NCBI RefSeq assembly: GCF_047461615.1
Contig: NZ_JANSHI010000001.1
Coordinates: forward strand, 186,001-250,000
DNA length: 64,000 nt
Direction of reading: 5' to 3'
Source: Thermostichus sp047461615
GTDB lineage: Bacteria > Cyanobacteriota > Cyanobacteriia > Thermostichales > Thermostichaceae
Below the pieces are notes generated by a model. The model was given only the letters and a program-made list of their open reading frames with translations. It was not told the origin of the DNA and searched no databases. The translations under genes and the position numbers were made by a program. Shown in pieces: positions 25,198 to 33,118 of this stretch. Every line of letters starts with the position of its first letter. The stretch's first letter is position 1.

Positions 25198-26271
25198 GTG
25201 AAGTTCTCTCCTCAGGTGGCTGTGGTTTTCTCTCGTCCTTTATCCCCTCAGGAGCTCGAGGAGCCCTGGCCGGAGGCTCTGGATTCGGCTGCAGAGGCTG
25301 ATTTAGAGGCCGGTAGCCGGCGCCTCAATGAAGATGCGGTCGATCACTACTTGAATACGATTGGCCGGGTGCCCCGCATCGATCACGCGGAAGAAATCGA
25401 GTTGGCGCGCAAAATTCAGCAGAAGCTGCTCATTGATCAAGCCCGCAAGGAATGGCGGCAGCAGCGGGGGCAGGATCCCAGCGATGAGGAATTGGCGGCA
25501 GCCCTGCAGATCCCTGTAGCTACTCTGCGCTCGCGCATCCGCCAGGGAGAGCAAGCTCAGCGCAAGCTCATCAACGCCAACCTGCGTCTGGTGGTTAGTG
25601 TGGCCAAGAAGTACCTCAACCGGGGGGTGCCCTTTCTGGACTTAATCCAAGAGGGCAACATGGGCCTCATTCGAGCCACTGAGAAATTCAATGCCGAGCG
25701 AGGTTTTCGCTTCAGCACCTACGCCCACTGGTGGATTCGCCAAGGCATTACCCGCTGCATTGCCAACCAAGCCCGAACCATCCGCCTGCCAGTGCACATG
25801 GTGGACAAAGTGCGCTTGCTCAAGCGCACCAACCGCGAGCTCATGAAGGCCCGAGGACGGCGGCCTACCGAAGCCGAGCTGGCTGAGGCACTGGGCATCA
25901 AGATCAAGAAGTTGCGCCTGATCCAACAGGCTGCCGCTTTGCCTCTGTCGTTGGATGTGCCGGTTGGCCAGGAAGGGGAAAGCCGCCTGGGAGATCTGCT
26001 GCCGGATGAACGGCAGGAGCAACCCTTTGAGGAGATCCTGGAGCAATCCCTGCGGCAAGATGTGCGTTCTGCCCTGCAGACCCTGAAGCCCATTGAGAGG
26101 CAAGTGTTGGAGTTGCGCTATGGGCTAGACGGGCAAAGGGCAAGAACCCTGCAAGAAGTGGGGGATCACTTTAACTTGACGCGGGAGCGGATTCGGCAGA
26201 TCGAACGGGATGCCTTGCGCAAGCTACGGGTGGGCCGTTCTTCGCGAACTTTGGTGCAGTACCTTCGCTAG
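25198..26271 (+). CDS. Group 2 RNA polymerase sigma factor (RpoD family)
   Basis: 357 residues. Region 1.2 is DAVDHYLNTIGRVPRIDHAEEIELA. Region 2 runs NLRLVVSVAKKYLNRGVPF, FLDLIQEGNMGLIRATEKF and GFRFSTYAHWWIRQGITR, the core-binding and -10 recognition surface. Region 3 is ELMKARGRRPTEAELAEALG, and region 4.2 is TLQEVGDHFNLTRERIRQIERDAL. The N-terminal extension of the principal sigma is missing, so it is a group 2 factor of the SigB/C/D/E type. The first usable start is GTG 25198; the strong AGGAGGAG at 25170-25177 is about 20 bases from it, farther than normal, so translation may start slightly downstream. Confidence 0.92.
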   Translation: MKFSPQVAVVFSRPLSPQELEEPWPEALDSAAEADLEAGSRRLNEDAVDHYLNTIGRVPRIDHAEEIELARKIQQKLLIDQARKEWRQQRGQDPSDEELAAALQIPVATLRSRIRQGEQAQRKLINANLRLVVSVAKKYLNRGVPFLDLIQEGNMGLIRATEKFNAERGFRFSTYAHWWIRQGITRCIANQARTIRLPVHMVDKVRLLKRTNRELMKARGRRPTEAELAEALGIKIKKLRLIQQAAALPLSLDVPVGQEGESRLGDLLPDERQEQPFEEILEQSLRQDVRSALQTLKPIERQVLELRYGLDGQRARTLQEVGDHFNLTRERIRQIERDALRKLRVGRSSRTLVQYLR

Positions 26272-26300
26272 GTTTGGCTCCAGGGGCTACTAAGGACTCG

Positions 26301-26834
26301 CTACAGAGATAGACCCAGCTTCAGGCCCAGCAGGGCATGGGTAAAGAGCAAGCAAAGAATGAGGCTGCCCAAATAGGCATGGGCTGTGCGCCAGGTCTCA
26401 CGGTTGCCGCCAAAACCGCTCAGGGACAAAGCACTGTTGGCCGCCAGCAGCAGCAACACCAGGGATCCCGTCCAGAAGTGAGGGCTCCTCAGCAGGGGCT
26501 GGCCCTGCATCACAAGAGAAAGAAGGCCGCCGGTGTAGCCCAAGGCAATGAAGGTGGCCATCCAGGGGGCTACTTTGCGGTGATCCAAGAGGGGCTTTTG
26601 GGCCGATTCCGATAGGGAGCCCCCGCCTGCCAGGCGCAAGACCCGCCCCCGCCAGCCCGTTAGGCCAACAAAGCTGCCCATGACCACTACCACAATGCCC
26701 ATCATCAGAGGATGTCCCCATTGCACAACTGGTTGGGGCAGGTTGAAGCCAGCAAAGAACTGGGCTACTGGCTGCAAGGCAGCCGTCAGCGACTCGGAAA
26801 CTGCCGACAGATCGGGCAAGGCCAAGCCCAACAT
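26301..26834 (-). CDS. DUF4079-family membrane protein
   Basis: 177 residues with four predicted transmembrane helices (about residues 40-60, 88-105, 117-135 and 150-170). WGHPLMMGIVVVVMGSFVGLTGWRG, DHRKVAPWMATFIALGYTGG and TWRTAHAYLGSLILCLLFTHALLG carry paired histidines like a cytochrome b561 or ferric reductase-like fold. This is the DUF4079 pattern of cyanobacteria and plastids, function unknown. Convergent with the sigma factor gene, 29 bases apart. Confidence 0.75.
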   Translation of the reverse strand: MLGLALPDLSAVSESLTAALQPVAQFFAGFNLPQPVVQWGHPLMMGIVVVVMGSFVGLTGWRGRVLRLAGGGSLSESAQKPLLDHRKVAPWMATFIALGYTGGLLSLVMQGQPLLRSPHFWTGSLVLLLLAANSALSLSGFGGNRETWRTAHAYLGSLILCLLFTHALLGLKLGLSL

Positions 26835-27023
26835 CGGGATCCCTCCACTAGCGCCACAAACCCACAGTCTGTAACAAATCTACAACAAACCTACCCTGGA
26901 TGACAGCGGCTAGCCAGAGGCTTCAGGGGAACACCTGGCGACGGTAAAATGTCTAGCGGTGAAGGGGCGGCCGAGGGCAGATCCCTGGCTGCAGACGCTA
27001 GCGAGCACAACGGAGTTATTCCC

Positions 27024-27515
27024 ATGGCCAAGTTGTTGTTGGGGGATCAGTCCTTTGAGGTGGAGCTGCTAACGGATGTGCCCACCAATTGGCCTGGAAT
27101 TAAAGTCATGTCCAAGGGAGCTAAGCTAGATATCCCCCCAGGAACGGTGGTGAGGGTGGAGTCCGAGGATGACCACATAGCGGGCTCCTACAAGGTGGTC
27201 TATCGTTTGGCACCTGCCTATCCCCGCAGCTGGCGACTCCTCTTGGAGCGGGCAACTGCCGAGATCCCTCAGGAAGCTGCAGCTTCCCCATCCAAGGCTG
27301 CCCCAGCTAGCCCTGCCTCAGGCCCCTCGGCGTCCAACCGCGATAAGGTCTTTACCATCAAGGTATCCGGCCTGGTAGGAGGAGGCGTGCGCAAGAGCGT
27401 TGTCGAGTACAAAGTGCCCTTCAGCCGGCTCTCCCAAGAAGTTAAGCGGATTACCCAAATGGGAGGCAAAATCGTCAGCATTACGGAGTCCAATTTGTTG
27501 AGCAACCTCAGCTAA
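27024..27515 (+). CDS. CpcD-domain linker-like protein outside the phycobilisome operon
   Basis: 163 residues in three parts: an N-terminal 80-residue domain (MAKLLLGDQSFEVELLTDVP onward) that is not recognised, an Ala/Pro/Ser linker, and a C-terminal CpcD-like domain (VFTIKVSGLVGGGVRKSVVE, PFSRLSQEVKRITQMGGKIV). CpcD domains bind phycocyanin and occur in CpcD, CpcC and the cyanobacterial ferredoxin-NADP reductase PetH. There is no PBS-linker domain, so it is not CpcC. ATG 27024 with GGAG nearby is preferred; the frame is open from 26949. It may link another factor to the rods. Confidence 0.75.
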   Translation: MAKLLLGDQSFEVELLTDVPTNWPGIKVMSKGAKLDIPPGTVVRVESEDDHIAGSYKVVYRLAPAYPRSWRLLLERATAEIPQEAAASPSKAAPASPASGPSASNRDKVFTIKVSGLVGGGVRKSVVEYKVPFSRLSQEVKRITQMGGKIVSITESNLLSNLS

Positions 27516-27619
27516 CTTGCCCAGAAGGCAGCTGGGGCGGTGAGCTGTGGCTCTGCTGGATCCCCACCAGCAGATGAGGGTGGTAGGCTAACGCTGGTTT
27601 TGCCGGTGAGGAGGAGAAC

Positions 27620-29935
27620 ATGACGTCTCGACAGCCGCCGAGGCGCTGGGGTGGCTATCCAGTCCCTAGCGCAAAAAGGGGAAGCCAGCTCCCTCCTTCC
27701 TCCTTCCGCCACCGAAGTTTTTCTGCTTCCGTACGGCAACTGCCAACGAAGTTGCGCTTCCGGCTCCTCGGCTTGTTGGCCTTATTAGTCACGGTGCTGG
27801 GGTTTGGAGCCGGCGCCCTAGCGGCCTGGGTAACTGCTCATCCCAACTGGGCCAGCCGCCTGCTGGGGCTAGGGCCTGCAGCCGAGATACCAGCTCCCCG
27901 CGCCCAAGCCAAGGCGGCCCAACAGCGCCTGACCCTCCCCCAAAAGCGGGATCCCTTTGCCCTTCATCCCACAGCCAGCTTCTCTTACGTGCCGGCCATC
28001 ATGTACCACGACGTGGTAGCTGGCCGCAAACAGGTCTGGTTTGACACCACGGTAGCCGAGCTGCGGCAGCACTTCGAGGCCATTAAGCAGGCGGGGCTGA
28101 CCCCCATCCACATTGACCAACTGTACAAACACCTGCGGGACGGGGATCCCTTGCCGGAAAAGGCTATTTTGCTGACCTTTGACGACGCCTACCTTGGCCT
28201 GTACGAGAACGCCTACCCGCTTCTAAAGGAGTACAACTACCCCGCCACCTACTTTGTGCAAACTGGCTTTGTCGGCGTGCCCACCAGCAAGGATCACTTT
28301 ACCTGGGATCAGATGCGGGAGATGGATGCCAGTGGGTTGATCGACTTTGCCGCCCACACCGTTAACCATCCTCCCGACCTGCGTGTGCTGGACGACGACC
28401 GTCTGCGGCGAGAGGTGTTTGACTGCAAGGTCAAGCTGGAGCAGGAGCTGGGCCACCCCATCTACTACTTTGCCTATCCCGAAGGCAATCGGGACGAGCG
28501 GGTGAAGCGGTTTCTTGCCGAGGCGGGCTACCGGATGGCTTTCACCATGGATCCTGGCTTTACAGGCCAGTCTCCCAACCTGCTGGAGGTGCGCCGCTTT
28601 AACCAGTTCCGCCTTACCGAAGCCATTATTGGCGCTCGCACCTTCACCCTTGGCCGCAGCCCCGACTACTGGCTGGATGTTACTCAGCCGTTGGCCTTGA
28701 CCGATGAAGTGATCGACGGGGTGCGGGTACTCACCATCCGCGGCGGACGGGCAGCCACAGTGCACGCAGAACGGCGCTACGAGGTAAGGACGCTAGTCCG
28801 GCGCTACCAGGCCGATGCGGGCATTAACGGCAGCTTCTTCTCCATTCCCTGGATTAACTCCGCTAGCAACGTCATGGTGGGGCCGGTGATGGCTGCCAAC
28901 CACAAGACCTTCATCCCCGGTCGCCCCGAAGATGACAAGGTGCTGCGGGGTCGCCCCCTGGTGCTGCTGGGCGGGGATCGGCTGCGCTTTGTGCCCTTTG
29001 ATCCCGACACTATGACCCGGCTTGAGAACATCCGCCAGTTGATGCCGGAGGTTACGGATCTGTTTGTGGCGGGCCTATGGCTGGTTAAGGACGGCCATGC
29101 CCTCTCCCAGGCGGAGATCGATTCCTTCCGCCTCTCTAGCGCCGCCGAGTTTCGCCCCAGGGCTTTCTTTGGGGTGGACAACCAAGACCAGGTAGTGATC
29201 GGAGTTACCAAAACCCACGTCAACGCCGCCATCCTGGCCCGTCTTTTGCCCAAAAGTGGGATCCGCGAGGCGGTGCTGCTGGACTCCGGCTTTAGCACAT
29301 CGCTAGTCTACCGGGGACAGATTTTGGCCACTGGCCATGCCGGCCCCAACCAGCCCAGCCGCCCTGTGCCCCATGCCATTCTGCTCTACGACCTGAACCG
29401 CCTATGGGCAAGGGATCCCCATCCAGAAGCCGAAGCTGGCTCTGAGGGAGATCGGCTGGAAGGGCTAGTGCAACTTTTGCCGGCTAGCGACCAAGAGTCA
29501 GCCAGGGCCCAACTGAAGAGCATTCTGGCCGGCCAGCGCACTTTGAGGCAGGGGGATCGGGGCCCGGCGGTAGCGGCGGTGCAACTGGGGTTGAGCCACC
29601 TGGCTGCTCAGCAGGGACGGCTGGATCTGCTCCCCTCTGGCCCCGATGGCGTGTACGGCCAAGAACTGGCCCAGGCAGTGGCGGAACTGCTGCTAGCCGA
29701 ACCTGGGCGCAGCGAGGAGGGATCCCCTCTAGCAACCCCTACACCCCTAGGCGCGGGAACTGCCCCTCTGTCTGGAGGCGGGGACGCCATCGACGCCCAA
29801 CTGCTGAAGCGGCTGCTGGAGCGGGTGGACTTCTCTCCTAGCGCTGTGCTGGTGGATACGCGCCTGGAGCGGCCAACTTGGCCTCTGGAGCGCAAGCCAA
29901 CCCGGAAACTGCTGCCCAGGGTGGCTCTAGATTGA
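27620..29935 (+). CDS. Polysaccharide deacetylase / phosphodiester glycosidase / peptidoglycan-binding fusion
   Basis: 771 residues. A transmembrane helix near 45-70 exports or anchors it. Residues about 125-350 are a polysaccharide deacetylase domain: VPAIMYHDVV, ILLTFDDAYLGLYENAYPLL (Asp metal ligand), FAAHTVNHPPDL (His pair) and YYFAYPEGNRDERV. Residues 370-600 are a phosphodiester-glycosidase domain (NAGPA/DUF2233-like): VRTLVRRYQADAGINGSFFSI and REAVLLDSGFSTSLVYRG. Residues about 640-700 form a peptidoglycan-binding-1-like unit (TLRQGDRGPAVAAVQLGL). A strong GGTGAGGAGGAGAACATG start supports ATG 27620. It likely edits envelope polysaccharide. Confidence 0.82.
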   Translation: MTSRQPPRRWGGYPVPSAKRGSQLPPSSFRHRSFSASVRQLPTKLRFRLLGLLALLVTVLGFGAGALAAWVTAHPNWASRLLGLGPAAEIPAPRAQAKAAQQRLTLPQKRDPFALHPTASFSYVPAIMYHDVVAGRKQVWFDTTVAELRQHFEAIKQAGLTPIHIDQLYKHLRDGDPLPEKAILLTFDDAYLGLYENAYPLLKEYNYPATYFVQTGFVGVPTSKDHFTWDQMREMDASGLIDFAAHTVNHPPDLRVLDDDRLRREVFDCKVKLEQELGHPIYYFAYPEGNRDERVKRFLAEAGYRMAFTMDPGFTGQSPNLLEVRRFNQFRLTEAIIGARTFTLGRSPDYWLDVTQPLALTDEVIDGVRVLTIRGGRAATVHAERRYEVRTLVRRYQADAGINGSFFSIPWINSASNVMVGPVMAANHKTFIPGRPEDDKVLRGRPLVLLGGDRLRFVPFDPDTMTRLENIRQLMPEVTDLFVAGLWLVKDGHALSQAEIDSFRLSSAAEFRPRAFFGVDNQDQVVIGVTKTHVNAAILARLLPKSGIREAVLLDSGFSTSLVYRGQILATGHAGPNQPSRPVPHAILLYDLNRLWARDPHPEAEAGSEGDRLEGLVQLLPASDQESARAQLKSILAGQRTLRQGDRGPAVAAVQLGLSHLAAQQGRLDLLPSGPDGVYGQELAQAVAELLLAEPGRSEEGSPLATPTPLGAGTAPLSGGGDAIDAQLLKRLLERVDFSPSAVLVDTRLERPTWPLERKPTRKLLPRVALD

Positions 29936-30163
29936 GCTATGGCTGCAAAGAGTCGGTGAGCGCAGCATTTAACCTCAAGCTGAGGCCAAAGCTAGGCCAG
30001 GTTCCCTTGGTTTGCGGGGTGAAGTTTGTCACCCCCTGGGTTCTGACAGCAGCCGGGCTGATTGCGACTGTTGAAAGTGGCCAAGGGGGGTTGGGACCTG
30101 GAGGGATATCCTTTCTGAAGCTGGTTTTGCTATCTTGCTTTCAATACTTTTCTGCTGCTTCCT

Positions 30164-30838
30164 ATGGCTTCTTCTGCTTCAGCAGATCTGCCTCGCCCTC
30201 TTCTACAAGCAGAGGTTGCTCGTCTAGACAGCCTCCGCTACAACGAACAGGGTTTGATCCCGGCCATCGTGCAGGACTACCTGGATGGGACGGTGCTGAT
30301 GATGGCCTGGATGAACCGGGAGTCCCTGCAAAAAACTTTGGAAACAGGCCGCACCTGGTTCTGGAGCCGCTCGCGGCAGGCGCTGTGGCCCAAAGGAGAA
30401 ACTTCTGGCCACGTCCAGTGGGTCAAGCAAATCCGCTACGACTGCGACAGCGACGCGCTGGTCATCTTGGTGGAGCAGGTGGGGGATGCGGCATGCCACA
30501 CGGGGGCACGGAGCTGCTTCTTCCGCACGCTGCAAGGGGATCCCATTCCGGCAGCCGATACCCTGTCGCAGGTGTTTGCCGTCGTCAAAGCCCGCCAGGC
30601 GGATCCCCGGCCCGATTCCTACACCAGCAGCCTGCTGGCCAAGGGAGACAACGCCATCCTGAAAAAACTCGGCGAGGAGACGGCTGAGGTGGTGATGGCG
30701 GCAAAGGAGGGGGACAAGACAGCCCTGGCCCGCGAGGTGGCGGATCTCTGGTACCACTGCCTTGTGGCTCTTGCTCACTATCAGGTGGATATTCGGGATG
30801 TCTATCGCCAGCTCCAAGCCCGTCGTTCCCCTCAGTGA
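30164..30838 (+). CDS. hisIE: Bifunctional phosphoribosyl-AMP cyclohydrolase / phosphoribosyl-ATP pyrophosphatase
   Basis: 224 residues, histidine synthesis steps 2 and 3. HisI part (about 1-120): MMAWMNRESLQKTLETGRTW, KGETSGHVQWVKQIRYDCDSD with the zinc and magnesium site residues, and DAACHTGARSCFF. HisE part (about 125-220): GDNAILKKLGEETAEVVMAA, EVADLWYHCLVALAHY. The fused form is normal for cyanobacteria. The 29936-30163 gap upstream (228 bases) holds no obvious gene and presumably the promoter. The C-terminal coding end overlaps the start of the next gene. Confidence 0.95.
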   Translation: MASSASADLPRPLLQAEVARLDSLRYNEQGLIPAIVQDYLDGTVLMMAWMNRESLQKTLETGRTWFWSRSRQALWPKGETSGHVQWVKQIRYDCDSDALVILVEQVGDAACHTGARSCFFRTLQGDPIPAADTLSQVFAVVKARQADPRPDSYTSSLLAKGDNAILKKLGEETAEVVMAAKEGDKTALAREVADLWYHCLVALAHYQVDIRDVYRQLQARRSPQ

Positions 30839-31466
30839 AGGTGCTCTGTCCAAGGGAGGGGAGCCGCTTTTGGAGGAGATGGATCAGCCCCCAGCCAAGA
30901 CTCCCTTGGAGTTGCAGGCCGGGCGACGGGGCCAGGTGGATCTGGAAACCGATCGGGAGACGTTGGCTTGTTACCTGCGGGGCCATGGCCAGTGGATCCA
31001 GCGCTGCTTCCAGCCGTTGCGAGTGGAGCCCCTCTCTGCTGAAACCTACAGGCTGCAGTTCTTCCGCATGGGCGGCCTAGGATTTGAGCTGGAGCCCAGC
31101 TTTGGGATCAAGATTTGGCCGGAGGAAGATTACCTATTTCGGCTCACCTCCATTGAGCTGCCGGGGGATGCTGCCCTGCCCTATCGGGTGGATTGTCAGG
31201 CCAGCTTCCGGCTGGAGGAGCTGCCGGGATCCCCTGCCACCACCCGTGTCCACTGGGATCTCCATCTGGATGTGCGCCTGCATTTGCCCAAGTTTTTGCA
31301 CGTTCTGCCGCGCAAGTTGGTTCAGAAAGTGGGCAGCCAAGTGGTGCAGCAGGTTACCCGCAGCCTCAGCAATCGCTTGACTCACAATGTCTGCAGCGAT
31401 TTCTACCGCTCCGTTGGCCGTCCCCATCACCCCTATCGCTTGGTTACGGTGGAGGATAGGGCGTGA
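30798..31466 (+). CDS. DUF1997-family protein
   Basis: 222 residues from ATG 30798 (MSIASSKPVVPLSEGALSKG). Another in-frame ATG lies at 30879; the frame itself opens at 30762 inside hisIE, and a 41-base overlap with hisIE supports 30798 or later. The body, with QVDLETDRETLACYLRGHGQ and a C-terminal FLHVLPRKLVQKVGSQVVQQ, matches the cyanobacterial/plant DUF1997 family, a START-like beta-rich fold of unknown function. It appears to be co-transcribed with hisIE; no catalytic residues can be named. Confidence 0.65.
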   Translation: MSIASSKPVVPLSEGALSKGGEPLLEEMDQPPAKTPLELQAGRRGQVDLETDRETLACYLRGHGQWIQRCFQPLRVEPLSAETYRLQFFRMGGLGFELEPSFGIKIWPEEDYLFRLTSIELPGDAALPYRVDCQASFRLEELPGSPATTRVHWDLHLDVRLHLPKFLHVLPRKLVQKVGSQVVQQVTRSLSNRLTHNVCSDFYRSVGRPHHPYRLVTVEDRA

Positions 31467-31512
31467 TGCCGTTGCGGGCAGGCTGCTCGGCCTTTCCCGC
31501 CAGCCGGTGTAA

Positions 31513-31805
31513 ACGTCGTGCTGTCCTCAAAAACACGACCTTGATGGGAGGTGCGGAGGAACCATCAGACGCGGAAATCCTCCGCTAGTCGTGCCGTGGA
31601 AGAGACAGCCGCTGCCAAAACTGAATCCTGTTCCCGCCGAACTTGGCTTAGTCTCCCCGCGCTGCACAAGAGGTGGGCAGACCTCGGTAACGGGAAAATA
31701 GCGCCCTTCAGGGGTAGGTGGTGGCATCCACCTCGGCGCACCGGTGTAGCCTGCAAGGAGTAAGTAAAGAATCCCACCTCCAGGGTTGGGGAGAATGCCA
31801 ACCCC
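31513..31805 (+). mobile_element. Possible decayed IS200/IS605 tnpB 3' end
   Basis: The 355-base gap between 31467 and 31821 has no intact gene. In frame 31513-31701 it reads SCCPQKHDLDGRCGGTIRRG and ends RCTRGGQTSVTGK before TAG, which resembles the low-complexity tail after the zinc-ribbon of TnpB proteins. At 31769-31802 an imperfect hairpin flanked by GAATCCC and GGGGAGAATGCCAA resembles the right end/omega RNA terminus of these elements. The frame is broken upstream, so it is at most a relic. A short coding frame at 31466-31588 is also open but unconvincing. Confidence 0.35.
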
Positions 31806-31821
31806 TTGCTGGGGCACGTGC

Positions 31822-33084
31822 CTACCATTCAACCGCTGCCAGAGCTTCTTCCGGCCCCACCAGAGCAATGGCGGCGTTAACTAGGTAGGTTTTTGCGGCT
31901 TGCTGGAGCTGGGCAGGTGTGAGCTGCCTCACCCTCTGCAAATACTGCTGGTCGAACTCCATGCCCAGGCCCAAAATCTCGTACCAGCCGGCTAGCTGCG
32001 CCACCTGGGCGTTGGTCTGTTTGCTGAGGGCATACTGGCCCAAGAGCTTGCGCTGGGCCCTCTCCACTTCCTCATCGCTGAGGAGGGTTTTGTGTAGGCG
32101 ATGGATCTCCGCCTGGAGGCGCTCCAGGGCCACTGGAGTGTTCTCCGCTGCCGTGCCCAGGTAGGCCACAAAAGGGGCAGGATCCCGGCGGGTGGCAAAG
32201 AAGGCCGAGACCTCATAGGCCAGGCCACTGCGCTCCCGCAGCTCCACAAACAGGCGGCTGGACAGGCCGCTGCCTAGGTAAGTGGCCAGCAGCTTCAGGG
32301 CCGGATAATCCGCAGAAGCAGCGGGGGATCCGCGAAAGCCAAGCACAATCGTTGTCTGCTGGGTGGGTTGGAATAGCTTTCGCAGTTGCGGCTTCTCCAA
32401 AGGGGGCAGCGACAGGTCTAGTTCAGGAGCAGGCGGGCTGGTGCTTACCCAATCTCCCAGGACAGCTTCCACTTGGGCCGCCATCGTCTCTGGCAGCTCT
32501 GGACCGATTACCGCCATCACCATTCCCTCCGGGCGGCAGTAGGTGGCGTGGTAGACCAGCAAGTCCTCCCGGGTCAGGGATCCCACCGTCTCCAGCCATC
32601 CCAGCTCGGGAAGGGCATAGGGGTGATCCCCATAGAGGGTCTGCTGAACCTGGTTGAAGGCAAGGCTGAAGGGTCGCTCCTGTTGGGCGCGAATGGTCTG
32701 CAACAGCAGCTCCCGCTCGCGCTCTACCTCCGCTTCCGGAAAGCTGGGCTCCCGGAGGATTTCCGCAAGCAACCTCAGCAGCTCGGGGAAATCAGCCGCC
32801 ACACACTGTAGCGCGACCTCGAGACAGTCGGCAGAGCTTTCCACCCCAAGCCCAGCCCCTAGGGATTCCACCCAGGCAGCAATGGCCTGGGAGTCGCGCT
32901 GCTGGGTGCCCTTGGTGAGGACAGCCGCCAGCAAGTGGCTCAAGCCTGCCTGCTGCGGTCGCTCCACCCGGCTGCCGCCGCGAAAAAAACAGTGAGCAGC
33001 CAGGATTTCCGTTGCCGGATTCTGGCCCAACAGCAGCGTGATGCCGTTGCTCAAGCGAAAGCGCTGTAAACGGCCACGTTGCAT
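31822..33084 (-). CDS. M16-family peptidase subunit lacking the zinc motif
   Basis: 420 residues with the M16 (pitrilysin-type) fold: FRLSNGITLLLGQNPATEIL at the start, AHCFFRGGSRVERPQQAGLSH, then LTREDLLVYHATYCRPEGMV and FRGSPAASADYPALKLLATYLG. Active M16 enzymes carry HxxEH; here the aligned segment is LSHLLAAVLTKG, so the glutamate and second histidine are missing. It is therefore the non-catalytic partner of the neighbouring M16 protein, as in mitochondrial-processing-peptidase-like heterodimers. 34 bases downstream of that gene. Confidence 0.85.
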   Translation of the reverse strand: MQRGRLQRFRLSNGITLLLGQNPATEILAAHCFFRGGSRVERPQQAGLSHLLAAVLTKGTQQRDSQAIAAWVESLGAGLGVESSADCLEVALQCVAADFPELLRLLAEILREPSFPEAEVERERELLLQTIRAQQERPFSLAFNQVQQTLYGDHPYALPELGWLETVGSLTREDLLVYHATYCRPEGMVMAVIGPELPETMAAQVEAVLGDWVSTSPPAPELDLSLPPLEKPQLRKLFQPTQQTTIVLGFRGSPAASADYPALKLLATYLGSGLSSRLFVELRERSGLAYEVSAFFATRRDPAPFVAYLGTAAENTPVALERLQAEIHRLHKTLLSDEEVERAQRKLLGQYALSKQTNAQVAQLAGWYEILGLGMEFDQQYLQRVRQLTPAQLQQAAKTYLVNAAIALVGPEEALAAVEW

Positions 33085-33118
33085 GGCAAAGAGAGGGAAG
33101 CTCCTAGGGGCAAGGGAT

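Noticed and set aside
29878..30687. Open plus frame of 269 codons overlapping hisIE
   Set aside because: It runs out of frame across the 5' half of hisIE, which has strong family motifs; the upstream part has no start signal or motif.
31527..31868. Open minus frame of 113 codons in the 31467-31821 gap
   Set aside because: No motif, rich in Gly/Pro/Arg, and overlaps the start of the M16 gene; the region is better explained as a relic or plain spacer.
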